A stretch of DNA of 6,972 nt from Planctomycetota bacterium (GTDB lineage Bacteria; Planctomycetota; UBA11346): positions 1 through 6,972 of the forward strand of contig JACDGQ010000169.1 in NCBI GenBank assembly GCA_013821615.1. The letters are read 5' to 3'. The position numbers were made by a program, and so were the translations under genes. Shown one piece after another: positions 1 through 6,864 of this stretch. The notes beneath the pieces are model-generated. The model saw only the letters and a program-made list of their open reading frames with translations. It searched no databases and was not told the origin of the DNA. The first letter of the stretch is position 1, and the number at the start of each line of letters is the position of its first letter.

Positions 1-1246
1 GTGCCAGGGTCTGTGGCGCGGGCGTGGCCACGTCCTGCGCCGGCGGCGGTAGGGGGGCGTCGGGCTGGCCCGGCGATGGCAGCGAGCGGCTGATGGTGTC
101 CTGCGCCAGCGCGCGCTCGGGCTCGAGACCGAGCAGGCTCATGGTCTTGGCCAGGCTCTCGCCCAGGCGCCCGGGCGTCTGGAAGCGCTGCTCGCGCTCC
201 TTGAGCATCAGCTTGAGGATGGTCTTCGCGGTGCGCTCGCCGATCTCCGGGCGCTGCTGGCGCACGTCCGGGACCTTGTCGCGGATGTGCCGCGTCAGCA
301 CCTCGACCGGTGTGCCGGTGAAGGGGGGGTTACCGGTCAGCGCGTAGAACAGCACGCAGCCGATGGCGTAGAGGTCGGCGCGGATGTCGATGTCCTTCAG
401 ACCCTGCGCCTGCTCGGGCGCCATGAAGAACGGGCTGCCGATGGCCTTGCCCTCGACCGTCGCCATCGAGTACTCGACGTCGGTCGCACGCGACAGGCCG
501 AAATCCGCGAGCTTGGCCGTGCCGTCCGCCGCGAGGAAGATGTTGCTCGGCTTGATGTCGCGGTGGATGAGATGCATGCGGTGGGTGTGCTCGAGCGCCT
601 TGCACACCTGGTACGCGACCAGCAGCGCCTCGCCCTCGCTGAGCTTGTGGCCCTGCGCGAGCAGGCAGTCGAGGTCGCCGCCGTGCACGTATTCCAGCAC
701 CATGTAGAGCTGGCCATCGTCGCTGCGCCCGTGGCCCAGGCAGCGCACCAGGTTGATGTGGTCGAGCTGCGCGGTGATCGCGGCCTCGCGCTCGAAGCGG
801 TAGGCGTAGCGCGTGTTGCTGCTGAACTCCGGGCGCAGCATCTTGATCACCACCATGCGTCCGTCGCGACTCTCGGCGAGGTGGACGCGGCCCATGCCAC
901 CGTCGGCGAGGTGGCTGAGCAGGCGGTTGCCGCCGACGATGATGTGGTCGCTCTCGGGCAGCAGTTCGAGCAGCGACTGCGCCAGGCGCGGCGTGCAGTC
1001 CTTGCCGCTCGCCAGCCAGGCGCGCACCTCGCCCAGGCTGCGCAGCTCGCGGCGCATCGCGCGCTTGCCGACGCGCTGCAGCCCGTCGTCGTCGAGCAGC
1101 CCGCGCTTGCGCGCGGTGATGATCAGCGCCTGCACCGCCACCGGCACGGTGGGTGGCACCAGCGCGGCCATGGCGGCCGACGCGCGGCGCAGGTCGCGCC
1201 CGGCCTGCCCGCCCGGTGAGGGGTCCGCGCGGTCAGTGTTCGGCAT
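1..1246 (-). CDS. Hanks-type serine/threonine protein kinase (3' end beyond window)
   Basis: Partial gene: 415 codons are visible and the frame runs off the left edge with no stop. The product is a eukaryotic-like Ser/Thr kinase with every key catalytic element. Numbered from the ATG at 1246, these are glycine loop LADGGMGRV (113-121), VIK lysine K135, alpha-C glutamate near E154, catalytic loop HRDIKPSN (228-235), DFG (248-250), APE (276-278), alpha-F aspartate D291 and a conserved arginine near R354. About 100 residues precede the kinase fold. They are mostly helical, rich in Arg and Leu, and I do not recognise them. After about residue 385 the chain turns Pro/Ala-rich, like a linker to an unseen C-terminal part. 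No membrane helix is visible. The start is uncertain: ATG 1246 overlaps the upstream kinase stop by 14 bases, and an in-frame ATG at 1171 would remove 25 residues. Neither has a clear Shine-Dalgarno. The overlap suggests coupled translation with the LRR kinase. The substrate is unknown. Confidence 0.93.
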   Translation of the reverse strand, partial: MPNTDRADPSPGGQAGRDLRRASAAMAALVPPTVPVAVQALIITARKRGLLDDDGLQRVGKRAMRRELRSLGEVRAWLASGKDCTPRLAQSLLELLPESDHIIVGGNRLLSHLADGGMGRVHLAESRDGRMVVIKMLRPEFSSNTRYAYRFEREAAITAQLDHINLVRCLGHGRSDDGQLYMVLEYVHGGDLDCLLAQGHKLSEGEALLVAYQVCKALEHTHRMHLIHRDIKPSNIFLAADGTAKLADFGLSRATDVEYSMATVEGKAIGSPFFMAPEQAQGLKDIDIRADLYAIGCVLFYALTGNPPFTGTPVEVLTRHIRDKVPDVRQQRPEIGERTAKTILKLMLKEREQRFQTPGRLGESLAKTMSLLGLEPERALAQDTISRSLPSPGQPDAPLPPPAQDVATPAPQTLA

Positions 1247-4200
1247 CGTGCTTGCGCCAGAATTCGGCAGGGGTGCGCACCGGATCGGGGCCGATCTGCG
1301 TCAGCGTGGGCATCTTGCGCAGGACGTCCAGGTTGGCGGTGATCTGCGCGGGGTTGAAGTCGATGCGCTCGAGCGGCGCGCCGGCCAGCGCGCCGAGGTC
1401 GGTGATGCGCGTGCCGACGATGTTGAGGCGCTTGAGCGGCAGCCCGGCGAGGCCGTCGAGGGTGGCGAGCGCGCGGCAGCCCTCGGCATCGAGCTCCTCG
1501 AGCGGGGCGCGCGCCAGCGGGCCGAGGGTGCGCACCGCGGTGTTGGCCAGGTCGATCGCGGTCAGCGGCACGCCGCGCAGGTCCGAGAGGTCGGAAACCG
1601 CGGTGTCGCGCAGCGACAGCGACTGCAGCGGCAGCGTCGACAGCATCGAGAGGTTGCTGACGTGCGTGCCGGCGAGGTTCAGGCGCTGCAGCCGCGTGCA
1701 GCGCGCCAGCGCCGAGATCTCGACGACTTTGGTGCGCGCGAGATCGAGATCGCGCAGCGGCATGTCCGAGAGCGGCAGCAGGTCGATCGCGCCGGTGCCG
1801 GACGCGGCCAGGCTGCGCAGCTGCAGGCCCTGCAGCGGGCGCAGGTCGGCGACGTTGCTCTCGCTGATGTCGAGGACCTCGAGCTCGCCACCGGCGAGCG
1901 GGCCGAGGTCGCGCACCGGCGCGCGCGCCAGGATCAGCACCTTGAGCGGCATGTCCTTGAGCGCCGCGATGCTGGTGATGCGGGTGTCCTGCAGCCACAG
2001 CTCGCGGAAGGGCAGGCCACGCAGCGGCGTGAGGTCGGTCACGCCCTGCGGGTTGCTGGGGCCGTCCTTGCCGGTCTCGCGCACGAAGTCGAGCCGGCCG
2101 TCCGTCATGCGCAGGTTGGCCGCGGCGCCCGGCCACACCTTCTCGAGGGCGCGCGTGTAGAAGCGCAGCTGCGACTCGGGCGTCAGCTTGCGGCCCTCGG
2201 CGAGGGTGAAGAGGTTCTGGCTGATGAAGAGGTCGCCGAGCTCGCTTTCGAGCTGCGGGGTGGGCGCGGCCTTGAGGCTGGTGACCAGGTCGTGCAGGTG
2301 CTTGGCGAGGTTGTCGTCGCCATGCCGGGCCAGGTACTGGTCGAGCACCGGCAGCGCCGTGGCGTACTGCTGCTGGCCGGCCAGGATCTCGGCCTTGAGC
2401 AGCAGCGCCTGGTCGAGCTTCGGCGCCAGACGCGCGGCGGCGTCGAGCGCATCGAGGCCCTTCTTGAAGTTGCGCTGCTCGACCGCGCGCGCGGCGGTCT
2501 CGAGCAGCACCGGGGCGTAGAGGCCCTGCTCGCCGAGGCGCTCCTTGCGCTCCTTGTCGAGCGATTCGAGCAGGTCGTCGTAGCGCTGCGACTCGCTGTG
2601 GATGCGCGTGTCCTGGGTGCTGGCCTGCGACATGCCGTAGCCCAGGCCGATGATGCCGACGGCCATCAGCACCACCAGGCCGGCGAGCAGCACGCGCATG
2701 TTGCGCGTGCGCGCCTGCTGGAAGCGCTCGTCCGAGACCGCGGTGGCGTGCACGTCGCGCGCCGCCTTGACCAGGGTCGGGTCGTCGTGGCGCCCGCCGA
2801 ACTCGATCGCCGCCTCGGCCTTGCCCTGGGCGAGGCGGAAGGCGCCGGTGCCGTGCAGGTACTGGGCGTAGCCGAGCAGGATCTGCCCGAGCAGGTCGCG
2901 GCCGACGCCGTACTCGGGCCACTGCGCGACCGCCTGCTCGCAGGCGGCGAGCGCCTGGCGGTAGAGATCGTCGGCCTTGTCGGGCTGGCTGGTGGCCGCG
3001 GCCAGGCGGGTGCGCGCGGTGTCGACGCCGGTGATCGCCTCTTCGTGGCGGCGGAAATCGCGCAGCTGCTGGGCGAGGTCGGCGACGGTCGACGGCCGCT
3101 GCGCGATGTCGCGGCTCATGGTGCGCATCGCCAGCTCGACCAGCTCGGAGGGGATCTTCTTGCCGCCGCGCTCGAGCTGCGGCGGGGTGATGTCGTTGGC
3201 CGCGGCGTGCGCGATCGAGGACTGCAGCGAGTCGGCCTTGTGCGGCGGGTGGCCGGCGACCAGCTCGAAGAGGATCGCACCGAGCAGGTAGATATCGGTG
3301 TGCGGGCCGAGATTGCCGGTCTGCCCGGCCATCTCCGGCGCCATGTAGGCGGGGGTGCCCGACAGGCCGCGGAAGTTCATCACCTTGGGCACGGCGTCGT
3401 TGCCGATGTCGGTGAAGGCCATCGCGCAGCCCCAGTCGAGGACCAGCACCTCGCCGAAGGCGCCGACCATGATGTTCGCCGGCTTGAGGTCGAGGTGGAT
3501 GATGCCCTTGGCGTGCGCGAAGGCGACCGCGTCGCAGACCTTGAGCAGGATCTCGACGTGGTCGTCGAGCTTCATCGCCATGGCGCGGCGGATCTGCGCG
3601 GGCGTCGAGGGGTAGTTCAGCTCGCGCCAGGTCACGCCCTCGACCTTCTTCATGACCAGCTGCAGCTCGCCGTTCTCGGCGCTGATCAGGTCGTGCACGG
3701 GCATGATGTTCGGGTGCTCGAGCAGGGCCATGACCATGGCCTCGGCGCGGAAGCGGCTGGCAGCAGAGCCGTCGCCCTTCGCGAGCATGGTCTTGATCGC
3801 GACCGTGCGTTCGAGCGCGAGCTGGCGCGAGGCGTGCACCGCGCCCATGCCGCCGCGGCCGAGGATCGTGCCGAGCTGGTAGCCCGCCGCGATACTGATC
3901 TTCTTGGCGTAGGTGTCGGTAGTCGGGCGGATGGTGCCGAGCGAGTTGCCGCCGCCGAGCGTGCCGCCGAGCAGCGAGAGCTGGCTGATCTGCGTGGTGT
4001 GCACGGTCTGGGTGCTGGGCCCCACCGGCTTCTTCGGCAGGATGCCGCTGACGCTCGACGGGCCGAAGACGCTCTCCAGCGAATCCTCCTCCGCGGCATT
4101 GGCGGGCGGCGCGCCACCCGGCAAGTCGTCCTCGGTGGCCTCGAAATCGAGCTCGTCGAAGCTGTTGACGTCCTTGTCCGCGGGCTCGACCACGGTCGGC

Positions 4201-4484
4201 GGCGTGGTGAAGGAATGGTTGAGCGAGGTCGTCGCCTTGATGGTGCGCGTTCCCGGCAGGGTCGGCTGGGGGCCGGCGGTGTGCGCCGCCGTCCCGGTGG
4301 AACGCCGGGTGACCACGCTGGTGTCGCCCTTCTCACCCTTCTTCAGGACCTGGTTGGGACCCTTCGAACGCAGGATCTGCCGGGTCTCGCACTTCGGGCA
4401 CTTGACCTTGCGATCAACCAGACGCTCAGGGACATCCTGGCGGTAGCCACACTGCGTGCACCAGAACGCAACCGTTGCGGCCAT
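1233..4484 (-). CDS. Receptor-like Ser/Thr kinase: zinc ribbon, kinase, TPR-like, membrane helix, LRR
   Basis: A complete 1083-residue gene. Residues 7-34 form a zinc ribbon (C9-x2-C12 and C29-x2-C32). Residues 40-195 are a low-complexity Thr/Ser/Pro linker with an acidic patch at about 107-140. The kinase domain spans about 201-475: GRGGMGAV (209-216), VAIK lysine K231, alpha-C E248, HLDLKPAN (330-337), DWG (350-352), APE (382-384) and D397. The HRD arginine is leucine (L331) and DFG is DWG. Helical TPR-like segments lie at about 500-565 and 655-725. A single membrane helix covers about 596-618 (VLLAGLVVLMAVGIIGLGYG). Eleven to twelve LRRs fill about 817-1064, and the tail reads PAEFWRKHD. 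The kinase should be cytoplasmic and the LRRs outside the inner membrane. ATG 4484 directly precedes the zinc ribbon, with only a weak upstream AGG. This is probably a sensor kinase. The kinase assignment is firm; the ligand and substrates are unknown. Confidence 0.95.
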   Translation of the reverse strand: MAATVAFWCTQCGYRQDVPERLVDRKVKCPKCETRQILRSKGPNQVLKKGEKGDTSVVTRRSTGTAAHTAGPQPTLPGTRTIKATTSLNHSFTTPPTVVEPADKDVNSFDELDFEATEDDLPGGAPPANAAEEDSLESVFGPSSVSGILPKKPVGPSTQTVHTTQISQLSLLGGTLGGGNSLGTIRPTTDTYAKKISIAAGYQLGTILGRGGMGAVHASRQLALERTVAIKTMLAKGDGSAASRFRAEAMVMALLEHPNIMPVHDLISAENGELQLVMKKVEGVTWRELNYPSTPAQIRRAMAMKLDDHVEILLKVCDAVAFAHAKGIIHLDLKPANIMVGAFGEVLVLDWGCAMAFTDIGNDAVPKVMNFRGLSGTPAYMAPEMAGQTGNLGPHTDIYLLGAILFELVAGHPPHKADSLQSSIAHAAANDITPPQLERGGKKIPSELVELAMRTMSRDIAQRPSTVADLAQQLRDFRRHEEAITGVDTARTRLAAATSQPDKADDLYRQALAACEQAVAQWPEYGVGRDLLGQILLGYAQYLHGTGAFRLAQGKAEAAIEFGGRHDDPTLVKAARDVHATAVSDERFQQARTRNMRVLLAGLVVLMAVGIIGLGYGMSQASTQDTRIHSESQRYDDLLESLDKERKERLGEQGLYAPVLLETAARAVEQRNFKKGLDALDAAARLAPKLDQALLLKAEILAGQQQYATALPVLDQYLARHGDDNLAKHLHDLVTSLKAAPTPQLESELGDLFISQNLFTLAEGRKLTPESQLRFYTRALEKVWPGAAANLRMTDGRLDFVRETGKDGPSNPQGVTDLTPLRGLPFRELWLQDTRITSIAALKDMPLKVLILARAPVRDLGPLAGGELEVLDISESNVADLRPLQGLQLRSLAASGTGAIDLLPLSDMPLRDLDLARTKVVEISALARCTRLQRLNLAGTHVSNLSMLSTLPLQSLSLRDTAVSDLSDLRGVPLTAIDLANTAVRTLGPLARAPLEELDAEGCRALATLDGLAGLPLKRLNIVGTRITDLGALAGAPLERIDFNPAQITANLDVLRKMPTLTQIGPDPVRTPAEFWRKHDAEH
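1293..2036 (-). repeat. LRR-coding tandem array (about 63-bp period)
   Basis: Residues 817-1064 of the LRR kinase repeat about every 21 residues, with two 22-residue units. The approximate pattern is L-x3-PL-x2-L-x-L-x2-T-x-V-x-D-L. Typical units are SDMPLRDLDLARTKVVEI and LAGLPLKRLNIVGTRITDL. Conserved leucines mark the inner beta strand, and a Thr or Ser sits where many LRRs carry Asn. About eleven units are clear, and a degenerate capping unit ends at IGPD. I infer a solenoid sensor or protein-binding surface. The repeats agree in pattern rather than exact sequence, so this does not look like very recent DNA duplication. Confidence 0.85.
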
Positions 4485-4848
4485 ATCGACCTAAGACTAG
4501 GTGAGGATGACGGGATGCAAGGCAGGACAACGCTGTTTCACCATGCCTGCGAGCCCGCATCGGACCCGCCAGATACGGCCCCCGTCTGGAGTTGTGACAA
4601 GGAAGCAGGAGGGGGGAAGGGCAGGCAAGAGGGAGCAGGGGAAGGCAAGAGGGAGCAGGGGAAGGCAAGAGGGGGAGAGAGGAGAACGGCGACGGGGCAG
4701 GCGAGAGGAAGGTGGGGACGGCCGGGTGGTCGAGGGTGCCCAGCCGGAACCACAGGTAAAATGGCGTATCCCGACATGCACGAACTCCTCGGGCGCGCTC
4801 ACTCCAGGTCCGTTTCCGCTCTCCCTTCTTCCCTGCGCCCTCCTGCCT
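4485..4848. other. Intergenic region with purine-rich repeats
   Basis: This gap lies between the ATPase stop and the LRR-kinase start, both on the minus strand. I see no convincing gene in it: the open frames crossing it are low-complexity translations of purine-rich repeats or antisense extensions. It contains a 20-bp tandem repeat and an inverted repeat pair, listed separately. The stretch nearest the kinase (4485-4600) has ordinary composition and must hold the 5' leader of the kinase gene if that gene has its own promoter. I found no -35/-10 pair with good spacing and no GC-rich hairpin followed by a T-run. Confidence 0.7.
4623..4673 (+). repeat. 20-bp purine-rich tandem repeat, about 2.5 copies
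   Basis: The unit aggcaagagggagcagggga occurs exactly at 4623-4642 and 4643-4662. A third copy starts at 4663 and diverges after 4673. Flanking sequence from about 4600 to 4720 on this strand is also strongly purine-rich and contains looser versions (for example gcaggagggggg near 4607). The unit length is not a multiple of three, which argues against a protein repeat. Confidence 0.9.
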
Positions 4849-4850
4849 TC
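4641..4850. repeat. Imperfect inverted repeat pair (arms 4641-4689 and 4810-4850)
   Basis: The plus strand at 4641-4689 and the minus strand read from 4850 down to 4810 align along their lengths. Both start with gaaggca, continue as gaggg-n-gcaggg, then aag, then ggagag, and end in aacgg. The left arm is 49 bases and the right arm 41, differing by a few substitutions and short gaps. The right arm begins within the ATPase stop codon. A minus-strand transcript reading through would contain both complementary arms around a loop of about 120 bases. This could be a dispersed intergenic repeat, a stem that ends or protects the ATPase mRNA, or remains of a small mobile element. Confidence 0.65.
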
Positions 4851-6528
4851 AGCTGTCCGTCTTCGCCATGCGCAGGATCTCATCCGGCGTGGTGATCCCC
4901 TGCAGCGCTTTGCGCGCCCCGTCCATGGCCAGGGAGTTCATGCCGTTGGCGATGGCGACGCGGCGGATCTCCGAGGTCGAGGCCTTGGAGAACGCCAGGT
5001 CGCGCAGCTGGCGGTTCATCACCATCATCTCGAAGATGCCCTTGCGTCCGCGGTAGCCCGAGCCCTTGCAGTGGTCGCAGCCCTTGCCGCGCTTGAACTG
5101 CTGGCCGGCGAGCTGGTCGGGCTTGAGGTTGAGCGCGGCCAGGTGCACCGCGTCGGGGGTGTAGGGTTCGAGGCACTTCGGGCAGTTGGTACGCACCAGG
5201 CGCTGGGCCAGCACCGCCTGGATCGAGGTCGCGACCAGGAACGGCGGCACGCCCATGTCGATGAGGCGGGTGATGGCGTTGGGCGCGTCGTTGGTGTGCA
5301 GCGTCGAGAACACCAGATGCCCGGTCAGCGAGGCCTGGATGGCGATCTGCGCGGTCTCGGCGTCGCGGATCTCGCCGACCAGGATGACGTTGGGCGCCTG
5401 GCGCAGCATCGAGCGCAGGATGCGTGGGAAATCGAGGTGGATCTTGTGGTTGACCTGGCACTGGTTGATGCCGGAGAGGTGGTATTCGACCGGATCTTCG
5501 GCGGTGATGATCTTGCGGTCGATGGTGTTGAGGGTGTGCAGCGTGGCGTAGAGCGTGGTGGTTTTGCCCGAGCCGGTCGGGCCGGTGACCAGGACGATGC
5601 CGTTGGGTCGGCGGATCAGCCCCGAGAACAGCTTGAGGTCGCCGGCGTCGAAACCCATGTCGTCCAGCGACAGCTTCAGATTCTCGCCGTCCAGGATGCG
5701 CATGACCACGCTTTCGCCGTGCACCGCGGGCAGGCACGAGACGCGCAAATCGATGCGCTTGTCGCCGATCTTGACCTTGATGCGCCCGTCCTGCGGCTTG
5801 CGCTTCTCCTCGATCATCATGTCGGCCATGATCTTCAGGCGCTGGATGACCGGGCCCTGCAGGCGCTTCGGCGCCGGGTCCATGGTGAAGCAGACGCCGT
5901 CGATGCGGTAGCGGATGCGCAGGTGGTCGGACATCGGTTCGACGTGGATGTCCGAGGCGCGGTTGGTCAGGGCGTTGCTGATGATCTGCTGCACGAAACG
6001 CACGATCAGCGCGTCGTCGCCCTCCTCGCCGTCGCCGTCGCTGCCGCGCAGCGCGATGTCCTCGGTCATCTCGCCCATCATCTGGTCGAGCTTGTTCTCG
6101 GAGAGGCCCCAGGTCTTCTCGAGCATGGCCATGATCTGGCGCTCGCTGGCCACGCCGACCTCGATCGCCAGCGAGGTCGAGAAGCGCAGCGTGTCGACCA
6201 CCTCGAGGTCGAGCGGATTGGTCATCGCCACCGACAGGGTGCGACCGTTCAGGCCGACCGGGCAGACCTTCTTCTCCTTGGCCAGGTCGTGGGGGATGAG
6301 CTCCATGACGCGCTGCGGGATGTCGATGGTCTCGAGGTCGTAGAAGCGCATGTCGAACTGTTCGGCGAGTGCGCGCGCCACGTCCTCTGGCTGGCAGCTG
6401 CCGAGCTCGGTCATGATCTCGCCGATGGGGCGGCGGTCGCCCTGCATCTGCTTGTTGAGCGCCTCCTTGACCTGGGCGGCGCTGCACGCCTCCATCTCGA
6501 CCAGGATTTCGCCGATGAACTTGCGCAT
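4849..6528 (-). CDS. GspE/PilB-family type II secretion or type IV pilus assembly ATPase
   Basis: A complete 559-residue ATPase of the type that powers pilus or pseudopilus assembly at the cytoplasmic face of the inner membrane. Residues 1-60 hold two consecutive IGEI-type helical motifs resembling an MshEN domain, followed by an N-terminal T2SSE-like domain to about 140. An acidic linker (about 163-172) leads to the catalytic core: an N2-like domain with Arg-rich strand LRIRYRIDG (203-211), Walker A GPTGSGKT (316-323), Asp box ITAEDPVEY (341-349), Walker B ILVGEIRD (382-389) and His box LTGHLVFSTLHTNDA (401-415). A tetracysteine zinc motif follows: C449-x2-C452 and C484-x2-C487. Its length fits PilB or GspE (about 500-570). 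No pilin, platform or secretin gene is visible, so the two cannot be separated. PilT-type retraction ATPases lack this N-terminus and the zinc motif. The frame stays open upstream to an ATG at 6831, but ATG 6528 has a good Shine-Dalgarno and starts at the conserved fold. The upstream residues look non-coding. Confidence 0.96.
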   Translation of the reverse strand: MRKFIGEILVEMEACSAAQVKEALNKQMQGDRRPIGEIMTELGSCQPEDVARALAEQFDMRFYDLETIDIPQRVMELIPHDLAKEKKVCPVGLNGRTLSVAMTNPLDLEVVDTLRFSTSLAIEVGVASERQIMAMLEKTWGLSENKLDQMMGEMTEDIALRGSDGDGEEGDDALIVRFVQQIISNALTNRASDIHVEPMSDHLRIRYRIDGVCFTMDPAPKRLQGPVIQRLKIMADMMIEEKRKPQDGRIKVKIGDKRIDLRVSCLPAVHGESVVMRILDGENLKLSLDDMGFDAGDLKLFSGLIRRPNGIVLVTGPTGSGKTTTLYATLHTLNTIDRKIITAEDPVEYHLSGINQCQVNHKIHLDFPRILRSMLRQAPNVILVGEIRDAETAQIAIQASLTGHLVFSTLHTNDAPNAITRLIDMGVPPFLVATSIQAVLAQRLVRTNCPKCLEPYTPDAVHLAALNLKPDQLAGQQFKRGKGCDHCKGSGYRGRKGIFEMMVMNRQLRDLAFSKASTSEIRRVAIANGMNSLAMDGARKALQGITTPDEILRMAKTDS

Positions 6529-6531
6529 GAG

Positions 6532-6538
6532 CCTCTCC
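6532..6538 (-). promoter_or_regulatory. Ribosome binding site of the ATPase gene
   Basis: The minus strand reads GGAGAGG followed by ctc and the ATG at 6528, leaving 6 bases between GGAG and the start codon. This decides the start: it sits just before the MRKFIGEIL amino terminus and excludes the 101-codon upstream extension of the same open frame. Confidence 0.8.
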
Positions 6539-6754
6539 GCGGGGGAATGAGTGTGCCATGGGCCGGGGCGGGCGCACTTCCCGCCGCGGACGTCCCCCGG
6601 CGACTGTGCATGACGCCAGCAGGGACGGCGCCGGATGTCGGGACATGCGGCGGCTCGCCTGCCCAGCCATGATCGCGAGCGGCACGCCAGACGCTGTCCA
6701 TAAACCCCTACCCTCGGCAGGGCTTGCGCCAGCTCTCTGGGAAGGGGCGCGGAT

Positions 6755-6794
6755 GCATCGTTCGGCACATCGCGACGGGCGCATCGTCCGACAT
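6755..6794 (+). repeat. Degenerate direct repeat in the divergent promoter region
   Basis: The segment gcatcgttcggcacat at 6755-6770 recurs as gcatcgtccgacat at 6781-6794. The starts are 26 bp apart, with one substitution and a two-base gap. The placement upstream of both divergent genes would suit a regulator binding twice, but the copies are short and could be chance. Confidence 0.35.
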
Positions 6795-6864
6795 GGCCGG
6801 GTCTGAACCTGCATTCCCTGGCAACGTTCATCCTGGTTCCTTCCTGCCGCCGCTGCGCTCTGCC

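Noticed and set aside
1123..2922. A 599-codon minus-strand frame overlapping the LRR kinase
   Set aside because: It is an Arg/Ala/Pro-rich shift of the real frame. The real frame carries the membrane helix and LRR pattern over the same bases.
4492..4531. Possible -35/-10 pair (TTGCAT and TAGTCT, minus strand) before the LRR kinase
   Set aside because: Spacing is only 15 bases, and the -10 box would lie 9 bases from the ATG, leaving almost no leader.
4718..4751. Possible terminator hairpin (ccgggtgg with ccagccgg)
   Set aside because: The stem is interrupted by a mismatch, the loop is long and no T-run follows on either strand.
4600..4850. CRISPR array
   Set aside because: The 20-bp units are directly adjacent with no unique spacers, and no cas gene is nearby.
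813..4895. A 1360-codon open frame on the plus strand, antisense to both kinases
   Set aside because: Its product is low-complexity Arg/Ala/Gly/Val/Leu-rich with no recognisable domain. It mirrors the GC-rich third positions of the minus-strand kinase genes, a known artefact in high-GC coding DNA.
4501..6672. A 723-codon plus-strand open frame antisense to the ATPase
   Set aside because: It is compositionally biased (His/Asp/Val/Leu/Arg), spans the repeat region and lies opposite a clear conserved ATPase, so it is an antisense shadow.
6529..6831. A 101-residue N-terminal extension of the ATPase from ATG 6831
   Set aside because: The extension is Arg/Cys/Pro-rich with no domain, and a good Shine-Dalgarno and the conserved family N-terminus mark ATG 6528 as the start.
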